Of a stretch of DNA of 64,000 bases, positions 9,473-19,304 are shown in pieces. The notes under the pieces were generated by a model. The model ran no database searches. It worked only from the letters and a program-made list of their open reading frames with translations, and was not told where the DNA came from. Numbering within the stretch: position 1 is the stretch's first letter; every line of letters starts with the position of its first letter. The position numbers were made by a program, and so were the translations under genes. Origin of the DNA: Nitrososphaerota archaeon (GTDB lineage Archaea > Thermoproteota > Nitrososphaeria > Nitrososphaerales > CADDZS01); assembly GCA_021325255.1 (NCBI GenBank), contig JAJPHP010000071.1, forward strand, positions 62,001 to 126,000, given 5' to 3'.

Positions 9473-10423
9473 TTGAATTTTGAGCGTATCGATATACACG
9501 CGCATTATTATCCTTCTGAGCACCTGAAACTTATCCAGAGCATGATAGATGACATCTACGTCAAGGGATCCAGGTTTCCGGCGATGGAAAAGATGTACAA
9601 CATCGACCTGCGGCTCAAAGAAATGGAGGCTGCCAAAATCACAAAGCAGATTCTGAGCGTCGGACCTCCTGGGGTGGATCGAATGGATGCCAAAGTTGCA
9701 GTCAAGGAGGCAAATAAGTGCAACGACGAGCTCGCATCAATTGTGGAAAAAAATCCAGAGCGCTTTGACGCACTGGCTATTCTGCCCCTGCAGGTGATGG
9801 ACGAGGCACTTCAAGAGTTGGATAGGGCAATCAATGATCTCGGCTTTAAAGGAGTCATGATAAACAGCAATGTGGCGAGGAAACCGCTCGATTCACCCGA
9901 TTTCTTTGCTTTCTATGAAAATGCAGGAGACGCTGGCATCCCGATCTACATCCATCCCACCGTGCCTGTGTGCACGGATTTGCAAAACGAATACGCATTG
10001 CACACTGTACTCGGTTTTCTTTTCGACAGCTCTCTTGCAGTTGCGAGGCTAATATTAAGCGGAGTACTCGATAAATTTCCTAAAACCAAATTCATAGTGA
10101 GCCACCTGGGTTCCCTTCTACCTTACATCAAGCAGAGGCTTGATGACCAGTGGTCGAGCTTTCCTCCGCCCCTTCGCGGTGCGATTAGTATTCCACCGTC
10201 GAACTACCTCAACAGATTCTATACGGATACTGTAAACAACCATCCACCTTCTTACGAGCTGGCCAAGCAGATATTCGGATCCGGTCGGATCATGTTCGGA
10301 ACTGACTATCCATTTCTTGACAGCTCAAAGTGCGCCAACTGCGTATCTGGCCTTGAGGTCTTTAGTGAGTCTGAAAAGCGAGAGATATTCACCGAAAATG
10401 CGAGGAAAATGTTCACACTTTAG
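9473..10423 (+). CDS. amidohydrolase family protein (ACMSD/Amidohydro_2 type)
   Basis: A 316-residue metal-dependent TIM-barrel hydrolase or decarboxylase. Metal ligands are visible in IDIHAHYYP (first strand, HxH), in IPIYIHPTVPV (His, about residue 163), in FIVSHLGS (His, about 210) and in the terminal Asp of MFGTDYPF (about 282). The group includes aminocarboxymuconate semialdehyde decarboxylase, gamma-resorcylate decarboxylase and related ring-cleavage enzymes. A Shine-Dalgarno-like GAGGAAG lies shortly upstream of the TTG start. It precedes a molybdenum hydroxylase and a peptide importer, so a role in catabolism of an aromatic or N-containing compound is likely. A paralogue lies at 31299. 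Confidence 0.88.
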   Translation: MNFERIDIHAHYYPSEHLKLIQSMIDDIYVKGSRFPAMEKMYNIDLRLKEMEAAKITKQILSVGPPGVDRMDAKVAVKEANKCNDELASIVEKNPERFDALAILPLQVMDEALQELDRAINDLGFKGVMINSNVARKPLDSPDFFAFYENAGDAGIPIYIHPTVPVCTDLQNEYALHTVLGFLFDSSLAVARLILSGVLDKFPKTKFIVSHLGSLLPYIKQRLDDQWSSFPPPLRGAISIPPSNYLNRFYTDTVNNHPPSYELAKQIFGSGRIMFGTDYPFLDSSKCANCVSGLEVFSESEKREIFTENARKMFTL

Positions 10424-10572
10424 CGATTAAATAAGCAGTGGCCTTACCTCCTCGTGATTTTACTTGTCCATTCCATACAAGTTTGAAATGCAACTACTCT
10501 CTACACTTAATTCCACTCAAGAGTATCTCAAGCTAACTTTTTGAATAATAGAAAGAAAAGCGGAAGGCGGGA

Positions 10573-12921
10573 ATGAAATCAGCGACAGGTCATTCGCTCA
10601 TCGGAAAGGCTAGCCTACGAAAGGAAGATCCCCTGCTCATCTCGGGTCGCGGAACATACGTCGATGATGTAAAGTTTCCAAATCAGCTCTACCTTTCAAT
10701 CGTCAGGAGCCCGTATGCTCATGCTCTAATAGACAAGGTGGATTTCTCTGCCGCCGCGAAAATGGATGGCGTGATCTACGCTCTCGATGGAGAGGAGATC
10801 AAGGACAAAGTGGACCCCCTCCCGGTCATCTTCGCTTTCCACGGAACAAAGATTCCAAAGTATAGAGCCCTAGCTTTGGGCAAGGCAAGGTTCGTCGGAG
10901 AGCCGATGGCGGCAGTGCTGGCTACGAGCAGGAGCAAAGCAGAGGATGCAAGGGACGAAGTTGTTGTCGATTACACGCCATTACGAGCAGTGATAGATTC
11001 TGAGCATGCCGCTGACGAAGACGCGCCAGAAATCCATGAAGACATCGAGAAGAATACAGCATACCACGAGACCATAGAGTCTGGCGACGTAAAATCAGCC
11101 TTCGAAAAAGCAACCTACGTCGTCGAGCGAACAATCAGAACACACAGGTGCACCGGGGCAGCCATCGAGCCGAGGAGCGTTCTCGCAAACTACGATAGCG
11201 AAACCGGAGTCCTTACCGTGTACTCGACCACGCAGGTTCCTCACACATTGCGAACCGTCTTGAGCAAGTGCCTAAAACTCAAGGAATCAAAGATCAGAGT
11301 CATAGTCAAGTACGTCGGAGGCAGTTTCGGCAATTACAAGTATCACCCGGAGGATGTGCTCGTCTCCTACTGCGCGATGGTGCTAGGTAGGCCGGTAAAG
11401 TGGACTGCGGACAGGAGAGAAATTTTTCAGGGTAACTATCATGCGAGAGAGCAGACGCATAGGATCAACGTCGCCGCCGACGAAGACGGAAGAATTCTTG
11501 GACTTCGCGATCACATCATCGCCGACCATGGCGGATACCTGCCCAGAGAAGGCGTTGGTCCTTCGTTGATTACTTCACTGATGCTCACAGGTCCATACAA
11601 AATAAGGAACCTCAAAATAACGCTCCAGTGTGTCCTCACTAATAAAACCCCGACAGGGGCCCTGCGCGGATTTGGGCAGCCCGAGGCTTGCTTCGTGATG
11701 GAGAGGATGCTCGATGCACTTGCAAAGGAAGCAAATATCGATCGGGCGGAGCTCCGGAAAAGAAACTTCATCGCGCCGGAAGAGTTCCCTTACAGCACTT
11801 CAACGGGACTGACATATGACAGCGGCAACTACGTCCAGTGCGTGAATGATGCTCTATCAAAAATCAACTATGAGGCCTGGCAAGAGGAGAAGAAGAAGCT
11901 TGAGAGACCAGGGAAGAAAGTCGGGCTCGGATTTGCTATCTACACGGAGACCACTGGGTTTGGACCCACCCCGATGCTCAACGCGCTCGGCGTGCAACAA
12001 GAAGGGTCAGAGACGGCCGAGTTAAGCGTTGACGACGCTGGCAAGGTTCGAGTACGCTCTGGAGTATCTCCGCACGGACAGGGCGAGGAGACCACGCTCG
12101 CGCAGGTTGTGGCTGACGTACTTCAATTGCCAATTGAGGACGTTGTGTTGGAATACGGCGATACCTTCACGTGTCCTGAAGGTCAGGGTACCTTTGCGAG
12201 CCGCGGATCCGTCGTGGGGAGTGCGGTGATGATGAATGCGGCAAACGATTTCCTCGCAAACGGTCGAAAGATTGCTTCTCTGATTTTAAAGTCGGATTCC
12301 ACTGAATACTCGAGCGGTACATTCTTTGCACATGAAAAGGCAGAAAGACGGCTGACTTGGAAGGAGTTGAAGGCCCACGCCGGTGAAATGAATCAAAGCC
12401 TGTCGACTGTCACAAAGTATGATCCGAAAGGCATGGCTTTTCCCTATGCCACACATGCAGCACTCGTGGAAATCGATGAAGAGACCGGCGGAATAAAAGT
12501 CCTGAAGTATGTCGTGTCACACGACTGCGGATCGTTGATCAACCCAATGATTGTCGAGGGAGAGGTCGTGGGCGGGACGATTCAGGGAATCTCCGGAGCT
12601 CTCCTAGAAGAGATTCCATACAGTGCAGAAGGCGAGCCTCTAGCGAGCAGCTTCATGGATTACCTGATAGCGACATCAACGGAATCGCTGGATGTAGAGG
12701 TGAGTCACTTGGAGACTCCATCCCCATTCAATGTTCTTGGGGTGAAGGGGGTGGGAGAGGGAGGCGCTGTAGCTCCAATGGCCGCGCTCGCAAGCGCGAT
12801 TGACGACGCACTCGGAGAGAAGAATGGCAATCGCATTACAAGATCCTCGCTCGCAATGGAAAATATCTGGCGCGTCATCAAACGCCCCGAAAAGCAAGGG
12901 AGCGCCCCAAATACTTGCTAG
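10573..12921 (+). CDS. molybdenum hydroxylase large subunit (xanthine dehydrogenase/CoxL family)
   Basis: A 782-residue molybdopterin-binding subunit, full length for the family. It opens with KEDPLLISGRGTYVDDV. The fold-specific segments are GGSFGNYK (about 251), TGALRGFGQPEA (about 360, the position of the CoxL active-site loop) and PHGQGEET. The catalytic Glu is in GVKGVGEGGAVAP near the C-terminus. The loop is neither the AYXCSFR of form I CO dehydrogenase nor AYRGAGR of form II, so CO oxidation is not indicated; it more likely hydroxylates an N-heterocycle or aldehyde. No FAD (CoxM-like) or 2Fe-2S (CoxS-like) subunit gene is near, so electron acceptor subunits must be encoded elsewhere. 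Confidence 0.9.
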   Translation: MKSATGHSLIGKASLRKEDPLLISGRGTYVDDVKFPNQLYLSIVRSPYAHALIDKVDFSAAAKMDGVIYALDGEEIKDKVDPLPVIFAFHGTKIPKYRALALGKARFVGEPMAAVLATSRSKAEDARDEVVVDYTPLRAVIDSEHAADEDAPEIHEDIEKNTAYHETIESGDVKSAFEKATYVVERTIRTHRCTGAAIEPRSVLANYDSETGVLTVYSTTQVPHTLRTVLSKCLKLKESKIRVIVKYVGGSFGNYKYHPEDVLVSYCAMVLGRPVKWTADRREIFQGNYHAREQTHRINVAADEDGRILGLRDHIIADHGGYLPREGVGPSLITSLMLTGPYKIRNLKITLQCVLTNKTPTGALRGFGQPEACFVMERMLDALAKEANIDRAELRKRNFIAPEEFPYSTSTGLTYDSGNYVQCVNDALSKINYEAWQEEKKKLERPGKKVGLGFAIYTETTGFGPTPMLNALGVQQEGSETAELSVDDAGKVRVRSGVSPHGQGEETTLAQVVADVLQLPIEDVVLEYGDTFTCPEGQGTFASRGSVVGSAVMMNAANDFLANGRKIASLILKSDSTEYSSGTFFAHEKAERRLTWKELKAHAGEMNQSLSTVTKYDPKGMAFPYATHAALVEIDEETGGIKVLKYVVSHDCGSLINPMIVEGEVVGGTIQGISGALLEEIPYSAEGEPLASSFMDYLIATSTESLDVEVSHLETPSPFNVLGVKGVGEGGAVAPMAALASAIDDALGEKNGNRITRSSLAMENIWRVIKRPEKQGSAPNTC

Positions 12922-13423
12922 GGGAAGAGCCAGGATTTCTATCAGTTGTTGTTGCTCGATCCTCGATAGCAGTAGTGGCTCCTTTTCCTTTCATATTGCT
13001 TGTGCCACTTTCACATTTTTGCAGAAGAATTACAATTGTTCGACTTCTCACTTTATGTTCTCAATGATCTTTTGAGCGTCTCCAGAGGCAATGAAGCTAG
13101 CCTGAACGGATTGGTTTTCGAGTTGTGTTAAGGCGGAATAACTTACTTCAGAATTTTTAGGGCGAGAACATTGTGTTTTGGCTCTGTTAGCTAAATTGAT
13201 CACCAGTTCTCGACGATTGTTGAGAAAGCGGGATGGGGTACATCGGCGCTAATATGGTATAAAAAGGGAAAAGGCGAAGCGAGCTAGTTTATGGTTTGGA
13301 GTTAGGGCACATTCAAGAATTCCAAATACATATCTTTCGGCAAAAGAATCTGGTGCTTTGTTATGATCTCGAACGAATGATTCGAGTAGCGGTCACATTC
13401 ATAGGATCGCGAAGTTGTCAAAG
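12922..13423 (+). other. 502-bp convergent intergenic region holding repeat element A
   Basis: The region lies between the 3' ends of the hydroxylase gene (+) and vapC (-). No convincing coding frame is present. It carries copy A of a dispersed element (13161-13315), including a TATA-like GGTATAAAAAGGG at 13256-13268. This leaves about 130 nt of unassigned DNA downstream, which could be a small RNA. Confidence 0.5.
13161..13315 (+). repeat. dispersed intergenic element, copy A
   Basis: Shares a block with copy B: GGCGAGAACATTG, then GCTAAATTGATCACC and GTTCTCGAC (one or two differences). The imperfect palindrome CTCGACGATTGTTGAG follows at 13209-13224, then GGGGTAC, GCGCTAAT and a TATA-like GGTATAAAAAGGGAAA. 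TTAGGGC occurs 40-50 nt further on, as in copy B. Copy A lacks the roughly 20-bp GTAC...GTAC palindrome of B and C. The conservation of palindromes plus a TATA-like box suggests a promoter/operator unit, possibly for a small RNA. Confidence 0.65.
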
Positions 13424-13840
13424 TTACGGAATCGGATCTATGACTTTGAGCCAATCGACTCTCTTTAATGCCTGATCATGAGTCATTATTCTTTTTGAGG
13501 GCAAGGTTCGCATCAAAGAGATTATTGTGGCGTCTCTTCCACCTATGTCGAAGTGTGAGTACCGTTTGAGGTCCTCGATGGAGCGTAGTACGCTCTTGTA
13601 ATTCAAATCTTGTATTGTGAGCGGGTAGGTCAAGAAAGTGTCAATCTTTTCTCCGCCTTGGATCGGCCCGAGGTTCTTGATAAGAAAGTGCGATAGCTCC
13701 ATGATGATTATTGTATTCACCCAGATCTCGTCGGATCGAATAGCCTTTTCGACGGGCTCTACGACAAATCTGTGCTCTGGGCAGTCCTTGTCGAAAAAAT
13801 AAGCCCAGATATTCGTGTCAATGGTGAGAATGCTCGACAC
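13424..13840 (-). CDS. vapC: VapC-type PIN domain toxin
   Basis: A 138-residue PIN-domain ribonuclease. Acidic active-site residues are visible in LTIDTNIWAYFF (Asp, residue about 7), IIMELSHF (Glu, about 47), IGGRDATIIS (Asp, about 103) and THDQALKR (Asp, about 121). VapC toxins cut RNA and are neutralised by a cognate VapB. The gene overlaps the AbrB-type antitoxin by 23 nt, which implies translational coupling. The pair sits between the hydroxylase and the ABC importer of the left catabolic cluster. Confidence 0.9.
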   Translation of the reverse strand: MSSILTIDTNIWAYFFDKDCPEHRFVVEPVEKAIRSDEIWVNTIIIMELSHFLIKNLGPIQGGEKIDTFLTYPLTIQDLNYKSVLRSIEDLKRYSHFDIGGRDATIISLMRTLPSKRIMTHDQALKRVDWLKVIDPIP

Positions 13841-14045
13841 CCCATATCTCTTTCAGTTTCTCTGGCTTGATCTTTGAACCCGAAACGCACCCTTTGAGTT
13901 CAGTGATAAATTTCTCGAGGTCGGGCTCCAACCGGAGTACGATCTCGTTTCTGTCTCGAGTTTCAATTCTAAGCTTTTGATCTGGCCTGAGTTTCAATTC
14001 GTCGCGTATGTCGCTCGGGATGACTATTCTACCCCGCTCATCCAT
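13818..14045 (-). CDS. vapB: VapB-type antitoxin, SpoVT-AbrB fold
   Basis: A 75-residue antitoxin with the swapped-hairpin AbrB DNA-binding domain (DERGRIVIPSDIRDELKLRP at residues 2-21) and an acidic/amphipathic C-terminus (KPEKLKEIWGVEH) that should bind VapC. The start at ATG 14045 is chosen because a TATA-like AAATATATTA (14070-14080 region) lies about 28 nt upstream, giving a leaderless message; the open frame extends upstream to 14174 without AbrB features. Such antitoxins usually repress their own promoter. Confidence 0.85.
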   Translation of the reverse strand: MDERGRIVIPSDIRDELKLRPDQKLRIETRDRNEIVLRLEPDLEKFITELKGCVSGSKIKPEKLKEIWGVEHSHH

Positions 14046-14282
14046 TTCTGTTTCCCGCTTCATTTCCCATCCTAATATATTTCCCATTGACTTGCTTAAC
14101 AGCGTTTCGTTACCTGTGCTGTGCAAAGACATAGCAACTGCGCAATCGTTCCTCTCGTCGATGTGGGAAGCCATGATCGAGCATTTTCGGCCTCAACAGA
14201 ACTGTGATTGCAAATGAAGAAGAATGATAAAAGTACCGCAGCGAAGAAATCCTAAAATAGTAATTGTCTATCCTCGGGGCTT

Positions 14283-16259
14283 ATGCAAAAAGCCGTTTGC
14301 ACTCTTTTGGCATTATTTTGTTTGACTTTGATGCTATCGACGGCCTTCTTTGGAAATGTGGGTTCTCGGACAAATTATTATTCATCCGCCAATTCGAGTG
14401 GTAGCAATACTGTTTTCAAAATGGCGATTTGCTGTGGTGTCCCCAACGCATTCAATCCAAACTTGATTTTCAGTGAATCTATGACTTGGATATTCCCGAT
14501 GGAGTATGGTGGAACGCCTCAACCTCTACCAAATGGATCCTATAATCAAGAGATGGCAATCACTGATTGGGTAAAGCACAATGCAAACTTCACGCAGTGG
14601 ATCTTCAATGTAAGACCAGGCCTAAAGTGGTCCGATGGAACGAATGTAACTTCCCAAGATATACTTTACACCTTTGGCCCCAACTACTTCTTCAATCCAA
14701 ACTACGATTTCCTTGGCATGGGTAGTGAAGTTGCAAAGGAGTTTGCAATTAATAGTAGCGCAGCAGAATACGATCTGAACGTCTCTGACGGAACTTTCGC
14801 CCTGAAAATAGGGGGAGCCGGAATTCCGGTCGTGCCACAAGAAGTCTTCGCAAAGAACGGTCCGGATTATCTCAATTTTGGCACGAATGTTGTTGTTGGT
14901 CCCTTCTACGCCAGCAACTACTCCGCGAGTAACACACAGATGGTAATGTTGCCAAATCCGTATTATTCACTGGGATCAAAGCCAGCTATCTCACAGATTG
15001 ATGTGAACTTCGTCGAGACTCTTTCGACCATGGCAACCTATGTTGAGTCAGGTGCGGTAGACCTAGCACAGATCAACCCGTCAGACGCTCCAGCTGTATT
15101 GAAGTTTCCTAACATCCACCTTCTCCAAGAGCGTGGAAATGGAATCACGATGCTTGAATTCAATGATTCAATTTACCCATACAACATGACGCAGTTCAGG
15201 CAAGCTCTGGCATATGCTATCAATGATTCTGACATTGTCAACTCCGCATTCGCCGGATACGCAGAAACGGGCTACAACGGTCAAGGAGTGGTCGATCCGA
15301 TGAATGGAACGAACTACTGGTACAATCCCAATGTCCAAAAATATTCATTCGACCAGAACAAGTCACTCTCGCTTCTGGCGTCCATTGGAATAATGAAAGG
15401 GTCCGACGGGTTGCTACACTACAAGAATGGGACGGCTGTTTCGATAACACTGTGGGCAGACACCGATCAGACAGAGGATACAGTCGCAGCAGGAATTATG
15501 CAAAACAATCTTGAATCGATGGGCTTCACAGTCCCTCTCCAGATCACTTCCCTTGACAACATGATCGGCTACTATCAGGGCAACGTTCAGGGAATCCAGA
15601 GCGGAATCATACTGAGGACTTTCTACGGCAACGACAATTCTTACAACTACTACTTCGACAGCCTGCCTGGCTGGGACACATACTGGGACATCACGACTCC
15701 GAGCCAGCACTGGCTTTGGCCACCTAGCGCAGACGCTGAGTACCAGAGCAACACCACTGCCCTTTACGCAACTGGGAATACGACACAAGACAAGCAATAC
15801 CTGTTCAACATAGAGAGCCTTCAATCTCAGTATCTTCCCACTGTCGTCATAGCGTACCCGAGCGTTGTGTATGCATACAGTACCGCCCACTGGACCAACT
15901 GGCTTCATGATGGGAGTTACTTCTGGTCTGGAGGTACCTTCAACGCGACCGCCTTAACTTCACTCCAGCCTTTAGGACAATCATCTGGTTCCTCTACATC
16001 AACTTCTTCTCAGCAACAACAATCCTCATCCTCACCATCATCCTCATCAGTCTCGTCCCAATTCACCAGCCAAGCGGGATCGCAGACATCTTCGGCCACA
16101 ACACCTGCAATTGTTACAACGACCATCACGGCTCCTGGAGGTGGTTCGAGTGGCGGATTATCGACCGTCACAATATTGGCAATCGCAGTAGTCGTCATTA
16201 TAACGTTAGGAGCAGGCGGCTACTACTTGGCAAGAAGCAGAAGAGGGAATCGCGCCTAG
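14283..16259 (+). CDS. peptide-type ABC transporter substrate-binding protein (SBP family 5), C-terminally anchored
   Basis: A 658-residue extracellular binding protein of the DppA/OppA family. A signal peptide (about residues 1-22) precedes family signatures such as GLKWSDGTNVTSQDILYTF (about 118-136) and the mid-domain FRQALAYAINDSDIV (about 306-320). The C-terminus has a Ser/Gln/Thr-rich linker (about 567-620) and one membrane helix (about 629-650) ending in basic residues, as in other archaeal cell-surface SBPs. It delivers peptides or similar solutes to the permeases encoded next. The downstream BCDF genes are separated by 177 nt with their own TATA-like box, so SBP and transporter may be transcribed unequally. 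Confidence 0.93.
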   Translation: MQKAVCTLLALFCLTLMLSTAFFGNVGSRTNYYSSANSSGSNTVFKMAICCGVPNAFNPNLIFSESMTWIFPMEYGGTPQPLPNGSYNQEMAITDWVKHNANFTQWIFNVRPGLKWSDGTNVTSQDILYTFGPNYFFNPNYDFLGMGSEVAKEFAINSSAAEYDLNVSDGTFALKIGGAGIPVVPQEVFAKNGPDYLNFGTNVVVGPFYASNYSASNTQMVMLPNPYYSLGSKPAISQIDVNFVETLSTMATYVESGAVDLAQINPSDAPAVLKFPNIHLLQERGNGITMLEFNDSIYPYNMTQFRQALAYAINDSDIVNSAFAGYAETGYNGQGVVDPMNGTNYWYNPNVQKYSFDQNKSLSLLASIGIMKGSDGLLHYKNGTAVSITLWADTDQTEDTVAAGIMQNNLESMGFTVPLQITSLDNMIGYYQGNVQGIQSGIILRTFYGNDNSYNYYFDSLPGWDTYWDITTPSQHWLWPPSADAEYQSNTTALYATGNTTQDKQYLFNIESLQSQYLPTVVIAYPSVVYAYSTAHWTNWLHDGSYFWSGGTFNATALTSLQPLGQSSGSSTSTSSQQQQSSSSPSSSSVSSQFTSQAGSQTSSATTPAIVTTTITAPGGGSSGGLSTVTILAIAVVVIITLGAGGYYLARSRRGNRA

Positions 16260-16324
16260 GTATAGGGAGGAGGCTAGACTTTTTCCTTCCCCTCTGTTAA
16301 GCGCCACTACTCTCTCCTATATTC

Positions 16325-16336
16325 TTATTTTTAAAC
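16325..16336 (+). promoter_or_regulatory. TATA-like promoter upstream of the dppB-like gene
   Basis: TTATTTTTAAACG lies about 100 nt before the permease start in the only sizeable gap of the left importer operon. It would give a separate transcript for the permease and ATPase genes with a leader of roughly 75 nt. Inferred from composition and position only. Confidence 0.35.
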
Positions 16337-16436
16337 GAGGGAGAGAATAGCAACAGTCCCTCTCGGATTTTGCTCGACATTTCTCCCCCTTTCGAAGCGT
16401 GCGCCTGGAGACTCGCAACAGGATAAGAAAAGATGA

Positions 16437-17402
16437 ATGAACTTCATTAAAAGAAGGATTCTAACTTCGATTATTGCGTTTCTTGCGGTAGTCCAGTTAG
16501 ACTTTTTCATTCCGAGATTGGTTCCTGGAACTGCCGCCCAGATACTCGCGAGCGGCGCCACTCTCTCACCTTCTGAAGTCATTGCCCTGACAAATCGCTT
16601 TGGTCTCAACAAGCCCCTCATAGTTCAGTACTCGATCTATCTGAAGGATGTCTTCACGAGTTGGCCTCCAAACTTTGGCAACTCATACCAGTACTGGCCG
16701 GAGCCCGTAACAACACTCATCATGCAGAGACTGCCCTGGACAATTTTACTTATCGTCACGAGCCTCATCTTAGCGTCCACGATAAGCTTCGTCCTTGCTG
16801 GCATAAGCGCAGTTCGGCGCGGAGGTCCAATTGAGATGACATCAATTTACTCGTCGATCTTTCTCTGGGCAATTCCGGCTTTCTGGGTGGGCATGATACT
16901 AATCTGGGTCTTCGCAGTCTGGCTCGGATGGCTCCCAGTGTTCGGAAATGTGGGATTCAATAGCGGTACGGGGCTCAACTATATCTCCTCCGTCATTATT
17001 CATGCAATTCTCCCCGTGGTCACGCTCACGCTGTCCATATTTGGAGTCAACTACATCCTTCTAAGGGGAGCGGCGCAACAAGTACTGCAGAGCGACTTCG
17101 TTATTGCAGCAAAGGTGAGAGGATTGAAATCGAGCGTCATTGCCTTCGGATACATTCTAAGAAATTCTCTGCTCCCGCTCGTATCTTTGTTGGGTTTCTC
17201 GCTTGCAAGTATAATCAGCGCAGCTATACCCATCGAATCTGTGTTCGGGTACAGCGGGGTGGGTGACCTCTTTCTCGATGGGATAGGGCATAGGGATATA
17301 CCCGTACTCGAGGGATGCTTTTTCTACCTGACAATAGTCGTGATCGCTTTTGCACTCATAGGAGATTTTCTCTTGCTTCGACTTGATCCGAGGCTGAGGT
17401 AG
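16437..17402 (+). CDS. dppB: peptide-type ABC transporter permease (DppB/OppB family)
   Basis: A 321-residue inner-membrane permease of the BPD_transp_1 family. The N-terminal cytoplasmic start and first helix (MNFIKRRILTSIIAFLAVV) are family typical. The EAA loop, which contacts the ATPases, is visible as VIAAKVRGLKSSVIAFGYIL (about 223-242). The protein ends with the usual GDFLLLRLDPRLR. It forms the pore with the DppC-like partner encoded 22 nt downstream. It is co-linear over its whole length with the permease at 25001-25966, showing that the two clusters are related. Confidence 0.95.
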   Translation: MNFIKRRILTSIIAFLAVVQLDFFIPRLVPGTAAQILASGATLSPSEVIALTNRFGLNKPLIVQYSIYLKDVFTSWPPNFGNSYQYWPEPVTTLIMQRLPWTILLIVTSLILASTISFVLAGISAVRRGGPIEMTSIYSSIFLWAIPAFWVGMILIWVFAVWLGWLPVFGNVGFNSGTGLNYISSVIIHAILPVVTLTLSIFGVNYILLRGAAQQVLQSDFVIAAKVRGLKSSVIAFGYILRNSLLPLVSLLGFSLASIISAAIPIESVFGYSGVGDLFLDGIGHRDIPVLEGCFFYLTIVVIAFALIGDFLLLRLDPRLR

Positions 17403-17424
17403 CACACAGGAGTGTCTCTGTGAA

Positions 17425-18294
17425 ATGTCGTTACAAAGAACTGGAAAAAGCAGGCTTTCGGCGATACTTCATTTTATCTATTCGATAATGTTTCGTACAA
17501 AGTCCGCAAAGCTCGGGTCCGCCATAGTCATAGGCTTCGTTGTTCTCGCACTTTTTGGCCCTTTGGTCTACCCCTACTCCCCAACAGCTACGTCGCGTTT
17601 TCACAACCAGCCGCCAAACTACACGCACCTGCTTGGTACGGATAATCTTGGACATGACGTCTTGAGCCAGACCATCTTCGGAGCTCGGCCTTCCATCGCA
17701 ATCGGTGTGGGAGCGGCAGTCGGTGCTGCAATAATAGGAATGCTCGTCGGGGTATTCGCTGGATACTATGAAAAGCTAGAGTCCTTCTTCACTGGCTTCG
17801 CCGACACCATAATGACCCTACCGGCGCTACCGCTGCTCATACTAGTCGGGACGGTCTATATCGCCAATGATGTCCTAATTGTTGGGTTATTAATATTGGT
17901 CCTCTGGCCTCCCATCGCGCGGGCGTCAAGGTCCCAGATCCTCTCGGTCAAGAGCCTGCCATACATAGAAGCGGCGAAAGCCGGAGGCATGAAGGATAGG
18001 GAGATCATTTTCAAGATACTTGTGCCCGAGATAGCGCCGATAGCGATCGCATATTTTGTATTGGCGGTCGCGGGGGCGATAGTAGTAGTCGCGGGACTTG
18101 ACTTTCTCGGCGTCGGCAATCCAAACAACATCAACTGGGGCAGCATGCTTTACTGGGCACAACAGTTCGCCTTTTACCTCGGGGATTGGTGGTGGATACT
18201 GGCGCCAGGACTGGCGATAACGCTGCTCGCAACGGGATTTGCTCTAATTGGCTTCTCGGTTGAAGAGGCAACCAATCCAAGGTTGAGGATGTGA
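17425..18294 (+). CDS. dppC: peptide-type ABC transporter permease (DppC/OppC family)
   Basis: A 289-residue second permease. It has the OppC N-terminal domain (first helix about 30-50 with VLALFGPLVYPYSP) and the short motif HLLGTDNLGHDVLSQTIFG (about 68-86). The BPD_transp_1 core carries the EAA loop YIEAAKAGGMKDREIIFKIL (about 177-196). Its last codons overlap the ATPase start (ATGTGA), so the operon is translationally coupled here. Confidence 0.95.
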   Translation: MSLQRTGKSRLSAILHFIYSIMFRTKSAKLGSAIVIGFVVLALFGPLVYPYSPTATSRFHNQPPNYTHLLGTDNLGHDVLSQTIFGARPSIAIGVGAAVGAAIIGMLVGVFAGYYEKLESFFTGFADTIMTLPALPLLILVGTVYIANDVLIVGLLILVLWPPIARASRSQILSVKSLPYIEAAKAGGMKDREIIFKILVPEIAPIAIAYFVLAVAGAIVVVAGLDFLGVGNPNNINWGSMLYWAQQFAFYLGDWWWILAPGLAITLLATGFALIGFSVEEATNPRLRM

Positions 18295-19304
18295 GCATTT
18301 GCATGTATACGGGGACCTCGACACCATTACTGAGGGTTTCAAACCTCAATGTGGAATACTCGGTTCGAAATCACCATTCCATTACCGCTGTGGACAACCT
18401 CTCTCTGGAGATTCCCTCGAGTGGATACACGCTTGGGCTCGTTGGAGAATCGGGAAGTGGTAAGAGTTCACTAGGGATGGGTATAATGAATTCTATCGAG
18501 CCTCCAGGTAGAATCTCGAGTGGCAGTGTAGAGTACAATGGACAGGAGATACTGAAAATCCCGCCGGAGAAGCTTCGGGCCTACAGGTGGGAGGAGGTTT
18601 CGATGATCTACCAATCCGCAATGAACTCCCTCAACCCGGTGAAAACCGCGGCCGACCACATCGTGGAGGTCTTGGTGCAGCATCGAAAGACTCCCAAACC
18701 CGAGGCAAGAAAGGAAGCACTGAAACTCTTGTCTCAGGTTGGTATCAAACCCGAGCGCGCGAACAACTTTCAACACCAGCTCAGCGGAGGCATGAGGCAA
18801 AGAGTCGTCATCGCGATGGCGCTTGCCCTATCTCCCAAACTCTTGATTGCGGACGAGCCAACATCCGCCCTAGACGTCGTAGTCCAAAGACAGATTCTCT
18901 CGCTTCTTAAGAAGAATGTCCGGGAGAGAAACCTGTCTCTTTTATTCATCACCCACGAAATTGCGATTCTCCGCGGGTTGGTTGATCATATTGCTGTGAT
19001 GTACAAGGGAGCGATTGTCGAAAGAGGCCCGCTTCAAAAAGTGCTCGACGAACCTCTCCACCCGTATACGGAGATGCTTCTCGATTCACTCCTCACGATA
19101 GATGAAGACCCAAAAAATAACGTTGCAACTTCGACCGAGAAAAGTGCTTCCGTCAGGGATTCGCCTCGCATTGAAGCCGGGACGAACTACTGCAAATACG
19201 TCGGACTATGCAAATACGCCTTTGAGCGCTGCAAAGTGGAGAAGCCTGTACTGCAAAAAATCGGGCAGGGTGACAGATTGGTCGCATGTCACAAATACGC
19301 ATAG
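18291..19304 (+). CDS. dppD: peptide-type ABC transporter ATP-binding protein (DppD/OppD family)
   Basis: A 337-residue ATPase powering the importer. Visible elements are Walker A GESGSGKSS (about 53-61), Q-loop YQSAMNSLNPV, signature LSGGMRQR (about 163-170), Walker B LLIADEPTSALD and switch HEIAIL. The oligopeptide-specific C-terminal extension has four Cys (CKYVGLCKYAFERC and a final CH) that in some DppD proteins bind an iron-sulphur cluster. The counterpart at 23092 has lost these Cys residues. It starts at GTG overlapping dppC by 4 nt and overlaps dppF by 19 nt. Confidence 0.95.
   Translation: MSICMYTGTSTPLLRVSNLNVEYSVRNHHSITAVDNLSLEIPSSGYTLGLVGESGSGKSSLGMGIMNSIEPPGRISSGSVEYNGQEILKIPPEKLRAYRWEEVSMIYQSAMNSLNPVKTAADHIVEVLVQHRKTPKPEARKEALKLLSQVGIKPERANNFQHQLSGGMRQRVVIAMALALSPKLLIADEPTSALDVVVQRQILSLLKKNVRERNLSLLFITHEIAILRGLVDHIAVMYKGAIVERGPLQKVLDEPLHPYTEMLLDSLLTIDEDPKNNVATSTEKSASVRDSPRIEAGTNYCKYVGLCKYAFERCKVEKPVLQKIGQGDRLVACHKYA

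Noticed and set aside
10573..12921. Aerobic CO dehydrogenase (CoxL)
   Set aside because: The active-site loop is TGALRGFG, neither the form I nor the form II CoxL signature, and CoxM/CoxS genes are absent.
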